Positions 25,685-25,839 of a DNA stretch of 25,839 bases are shown one piece after another. Location: NCBI GenBank assembly GCA_023231475.1, contig JALJEE010002063.1:1-25839 (forward strand), in the 5' to 3' direction. The notes beneath the pieces are model-generated. The model had not been told where the DNA came from. It did no database searches and saw nothing but the letters and a program-made list of their open reading frames with translations. Source of the DNA: Seison nebaliae. Taxonomy: Eukaryota > Rotifera > Pararotatoria > Seisonacea > Seisonidae. Every line of letters begins with the position of its first letter. The stretch's first letter is position 1. The position numbers and the translations under genes were made by a program.

Positions 25685-25839
25685 ATGGATAATTCAATCA
25701 ACTTTAGAGTAGATACAATTACCGAATTGGTTTTCATCACAATATTTGGTACATTTTTATATTTGGTTATAAATCGAATAAAATTAACTTTGAAAAAATG
25801 GTGGGACTCGAAGAATTATAAAAATAAATATTGTTTCAA
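25685..25839 (+). CDS. N-terminal fragment of an unrecognised membrane protein, cut by the window edge
   Basis: From ATG 25685 the frame stays open for 51 codons to the end of the window. It encodes a short acidic start (MDNSINFRVDTITE), a hydrophobic segment (about residues 15-31, LVFITIFGTFLYLVI) and a basic, aromatic stretch (KLTLKKWWDSKNYKNK). This looks like a real signal-anchor N-terminus, but it is too short to name a family. In AT-rich DNA a 51-codon frame can be chance, though the charge pattern around the membrane segment is sensible. Confidence 0.4.
   Translation, partial: MDNSINFRVDTITELVFITIFGTFLYLVINRIKLTLKKWWDSKNYKNKYCF

Overview
The window is AT-rich eukaryotic nuclear DNA with compact gene spacing and very short introns (about 44-69 nt). 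It carries metazoan-type genes: a Mi-2/CHD4 remodeller with CHDNT and CHDCT2 regions, MCM4, UBE2J1, a GCNT-type glycosyltransferase, a sigma-like GST and a Son-of-sevenless-like RasGEF. A small-genome arthropod, most plausibly a mite, fits best. That placement is inference from gene content, base composition and intron style, not proof.

Layout. 1-670: upstream DNA with several perfect short hairpins. 671-1982 (+): two-exon GT14 core-2-like glycosyltransferase. 2320-3938 (-): a GST whose last coding block behaves like a retainable intron. If it is spliced out, the frame continues into a PLAT-like domain and a charged tail. 4294-10110 (-): six-exon Mi-2/CHD4. 11335-11636 (-): small single-pass membrane protein. 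12145-14388 (-): single-exon MCM4 lacking the usual C-terminal winged helix. 14389-15183: shared upstream region between divergent MCM4 and UBE2J1. 15184-16279 (+): five-exon tail-anchored E2 UBE2J1. 16548-23236 (-): very large, diverged Sos-like RasGEF with one intron. 23508-23798: short element with 28-bp inverted ends (MITE candidate). 24503-24829 (-): second small membrane protein, paralogous to the one at 11.4 kb. 25685-end (+): start of an unrecognised membrane protein cut by the window edge.

The genes are mostly unrelated housekeeping and signalling genes. Only MCM4/UBE2J1 share a divergent upstream region. UBE2J1/Sos and GT14/GST converge with close or overlapping 3' ends. Three points stand out: a possible GST-PLAT fusion made by alternative splicing at a stop codon that doubles as an acceptor site; a pair of small membrane proteins sharing a DLEAQYG motif; and an inflated Sos without the Grb2-binding tail. 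Almost all inferred introns start GTT rather than GTA/GTG, which looks like a genome-wide trait.

Exon borders were deduced by eye from frame, GT-AG ends and remembered family sequences. No alignment or search was run.
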